Below, piece after piece: positions 5,126 through 6,703 of a DNA stretch of 6,703 nt. The position numbers and the translations under genes were made by a program. Numbering within the stretch: position 1 is the first letter of the stretch; each line of letters begins with the position of its first letter. The DNA comes from Thermoleophilia bacterium (GTDB taxonomy: Bacteria > Actinomycetota > Thermoleophilia > Gaiellales > SKUG01), in assembly GCA_020438525.1 (NCBI GenBank), contig JAGQUL010000074.1, positions 3,492-10,194 of the forward strand, given 5' to 3'. Below the pieces are notes generated by a model, which was not told the DNA's origin, did not search any database, and worked only from the letters and a program-made list of their open reading frames with translations.

Positions 5126-6703
5126 ATGCAGATCAGCAGCAGCCTTGCAGCCGGATTGCTCGACGACGCGCGCAGCGTCGCGCCGATCGCGATCGACGCG
5201 ATCGGTGGAGAAGCAGTGCCGGTGATCGACCTCGGAGAGCACGCGATCGGATCGCTGCTCGGCGGCGCGAGCCGCTCGAAGCTCGACGAGCTGCTTCCGG
5301 ACTTCCTGCACTCGCAGCGATGGTTCGCGGGCAAGGGGGCGGTGCTCGACACCGCACGGCTCGGCGACAGCGTCGCGATCCCGACCGCGGCCGGCGACGG
5401 CATCGCCGGGCACATCGCGATGCTCGACGTGCGCTACGCTGACGGCACCGCGCCCGAGCGCTACGCCGCCGCGCTCGTCGCGCGACCGGTCACCGCCGAG
5501 CTTCCGGAAGGAACGAGCGTGCTGGCGCGCGTGCACGCGGCCGACGGGGAGTTCCTGCTCGCCGACTCGCCGACCGACGCGAAGCTCGTGGACGGCATCG
5601 TCCACTCCATGCGCGGCGGCACCGAGCTCGAAGGAGCCGGCGCACGCATCGCGGGGCAGGGCGGGACCGCGCTCGACGACGCGCTCACGGGCATGCAGTC
5701 GATCACGGTCGAGCCGCTCTCGATGCACACGTCCAACACGAGCGTGCGGGTGACCGGGGCCGACGGTCGCCGCGAGGCGCTCAAGCTGGTGCGACGACAC
5801 GACGGAGTCGTGGAGGCCGGAACGCCGACCCGCGCGCTCGACGTGTGGAAGGGCGCATACCTCACCAACGAGGCCGGGTACCGCAACACCCCGGCCGTGC
5901 TCGGATCACTCGACCACTACGGCAGCGAAGGCCTGCCCCGCACCGTTGCGGTGCTCACCGACTTCGTGCCCAACGACGGCGACGGCTGGGCCCATGCGCT
6001 CGACGCCGCCGGCGACGCGCTCGGTGCCGCGCGATCCGGCGCGGCCGGCACCGCGGGCGAATCGATCGACGCCTACGCACAGGTCGCGCGCAACCACGGC
6101 CGTCGCCTCGGCGAGCTGCATGCCGCGTTCGCGGGAGGCGGTGCGGGCAGCGAGTTCCGCGGCGTGACGATGGGCCGCGACGCGATCGAGGCACGGATCG
6201 CGCAGCTGCGCACCGATGCCGCGAAGACGATCGAGCAGCTGCGCCGCGCCGGCCGCACCGATGCCGCCGACCGCATCGAGGCCGCACTGCCGGCGCAGGT
6301 CGACGCCGTGCGAGCAGCGACCCGGGAGCTGCCTCCCGTGGACGCGATCCACACCCATGGCGACTTCCACCTGGGGCAGCTGCTCAAGACCGGCGACGAC
6401 GTGCAGATCATCGACCTCGAAGGCGCGCCGGCCCTGCCGCTTGCGCAACGGTGGGAGCGAGCATCCGCGCTCGGCGACGTGGCCCGGCAGCGCAGCTCGT
6501 ACGAGTACGCGGCGCATCAGGCACTGCTCGAGGCGGCGGGTGGCGATGTGCAGGTCGCGGCGCAGCTGCGACCGGTCGCCGACCGCTGGGCCGCGCAGGC
6601 CAAGCAGTCGTTCCTCGACGGCTGGCTCGACGCGACCTCCGGGCAGGGATTCCGCCACGCACGGACCGAGCTCGCGCCCGAGCTTCGCGAGGCCGAGCTC
6701 GCC
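5126..6703 (+). CDS. mak: Maltokinase (Mak/Pep2), partial at the right edge
   Basis: Phosphorylates maltose with ATP to alpha-maltose 1-phosphate, the GlgE donor; cytoplasmic, with an aminoglycoside-phosphotransferase-like fold. 526 codons are visible and the frame is open at the edge. The N-terminal cap has LLPDFLHSQRWFAGKG (Trp66, Lys70), the family's Q-R-W-[FY]-A-G signature. The kinase core has SNTSV (203-207), the ATP-lobe lysine Lys220 in EALKLVRR, and DFVPNDGDGW (279-288). The catalytic loop is HGDFHLGQ (411-418, Asp413), and the metal site is DLEG (430-433, Asp430), where the usual form is DFEG. FLDGW at about 495-499 corresponds to the family's FxDGY near the C-terminus, so perhaps 50-60 residues are missing. 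Maltokinases are usually about 450 residues; this one is longer, partly through about 40 extra N-terminal residues. The start is unsure: ATG 5126 has no good ribosome binding site, whereas GTG 5216 does. It is divergent from glgE. Confidence 0.92.
   Translation, partial: MQISSSLAAGLLDDARSVAPIAIDAIGGEAVPVIDLGEHAIGSLLGGASRSKLDELLPDFLHSQRWFAGKGAVLDTARLGDSVAIPTAAGDGIAGHIAMLDVRYADGTAPERYAAALVARPVTAELPEGTSVLARVHAADGEFLLADSPTDAKLVDGIVHSMRGGTELEGAGARIAGQGGTALDDALTGMQSITVEPLSMHTSNTSVRVTGADGRREALKLVRRHDGVVEAGTPTRALDVWKGAYLTNEAGYRNTPAVLGSLDHYGSEGLPRTVAVLTDFVPNDGDGWAHALDAAGDALGAARSGAAGTAGESIDAYAQVARNHGRRLGELHAAFAGGGAGSEFRGVTMGRDAIEARIAQLRTDAAKTIEQLRRAGRTDAADRIEAALPAQVDAVRAATRELPPVDAIHTHGDFHLGQLLKTGDDVQIIDLEGAPALPLAQRWERASALGDVARQRSSYEYAAHQALLEAAGGDVQVAAQLRPVADRWAAQAKQSFLDGWLDATSGQGFRHARTELAPELREAELA
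5204..5218 (+). promoter_or_regulatory. Internal ribosome binding site and alternative GTG start of mak
   Basis: GGTGGAG (5204-5210) is followed by five bases and GTG at 5216, codon 31 of the annotated frame. A protein begun here would have about 35 residues before the QRWFAGKG motif, closer to typical maltokinases than the 65 obtained from ATG 5126. It may be the real start, or a fortuitous match. Confidence 0.4.

Noticed and set aside
4918..5415. N-terminal extension of GlgE to 839 residues
   Set aside because: The extra 166 residues run antisense to mak and through the divergent control region, lack similarity to GlgE, and a good ribosome binding site marks ATG 4917.
2365..5442. 1025-residue plus-strand open frame covering glgE on the opposite strand
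   Set aside because: Its translation is Arg/Val/Gly/His-rich without domain motifs, and it lies antisense to an unmistakable GlgE. It is a typical shadow of codon bias in GC-rich DNA.
5906..6658. 250-residue minus-strand open frame opposite mak
   Set aside because: Antisense shadow of a recognisable kinase, with no motifs of its own.

Overview
The window is very GC-rich DNA. The overlapping long ORFs on every strand, the strong G/C bias at third codon positions and a GlgE/maltokinase pair all point to a free-living actinobacterium (Actinomycetota). A deep-branching, soil-type class such as Thermoleophilia would fit the style of the secreted LamG protein, but that placement is a guess. I see no mobile elements, CRISPR arrays, tRNAs or rRNAs.

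Layout. (1) Positions 1-2681, minus strand: most of a large secreted protein whose C-terminus runs off the left edge. It has a signal peptide, six 46-48-residue beta-propeller-like repeats, a fibronectin-III-like stretch, and a 336-residue module that begins a second time before the edge. In that module a LamG (concanavalin-A-like) domain appears to sit inside a split fibronectin-III-like domain. (2) Positions 2682-2895: a spacer with two small inverted repeats. (3) Positions 2896-4917, minus strand: complete glgE, the maltose-1-phosphate-dependent maltosyltransferase, with a clear ribosome binding site. (4) Positions 4918-5125: a 208-base divergent control region with a 14-base imperfect inverted repeat, a nested palindrome and two GAAGTTCG boxes 33 bases apart. 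(5) Positions 5126-6703, plus strand: mak/pep2, maltokinase, cut by the right edge and with an unusually long N-terminus or an ambiguous start.

Function. Mak phosphorylates maltose to alpha-maltose 1-phosphate, and GlgE adds that maltosyl unit to alpha-1,4-glucan chains. The two genes are consecutive steps of the GlgE glycogen / alpha-glucan pathway and appear to share a divergent control region. TreS, which supplies maltose from trehalose, and the branching enzyme GlgB are not in this window and could lie to the right of mak. The secreted protein is on the same strand as glgE but separated by a spacer, and nothing in it shows a link to glucan metabolism.

Novelty. The sugar genes are known biology. 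The points worth a second look are the nested, duplicated LamG/FnIII module with exact 336-residue periodicity, the structured divergent control region, and the maltokinase start and motif variants.
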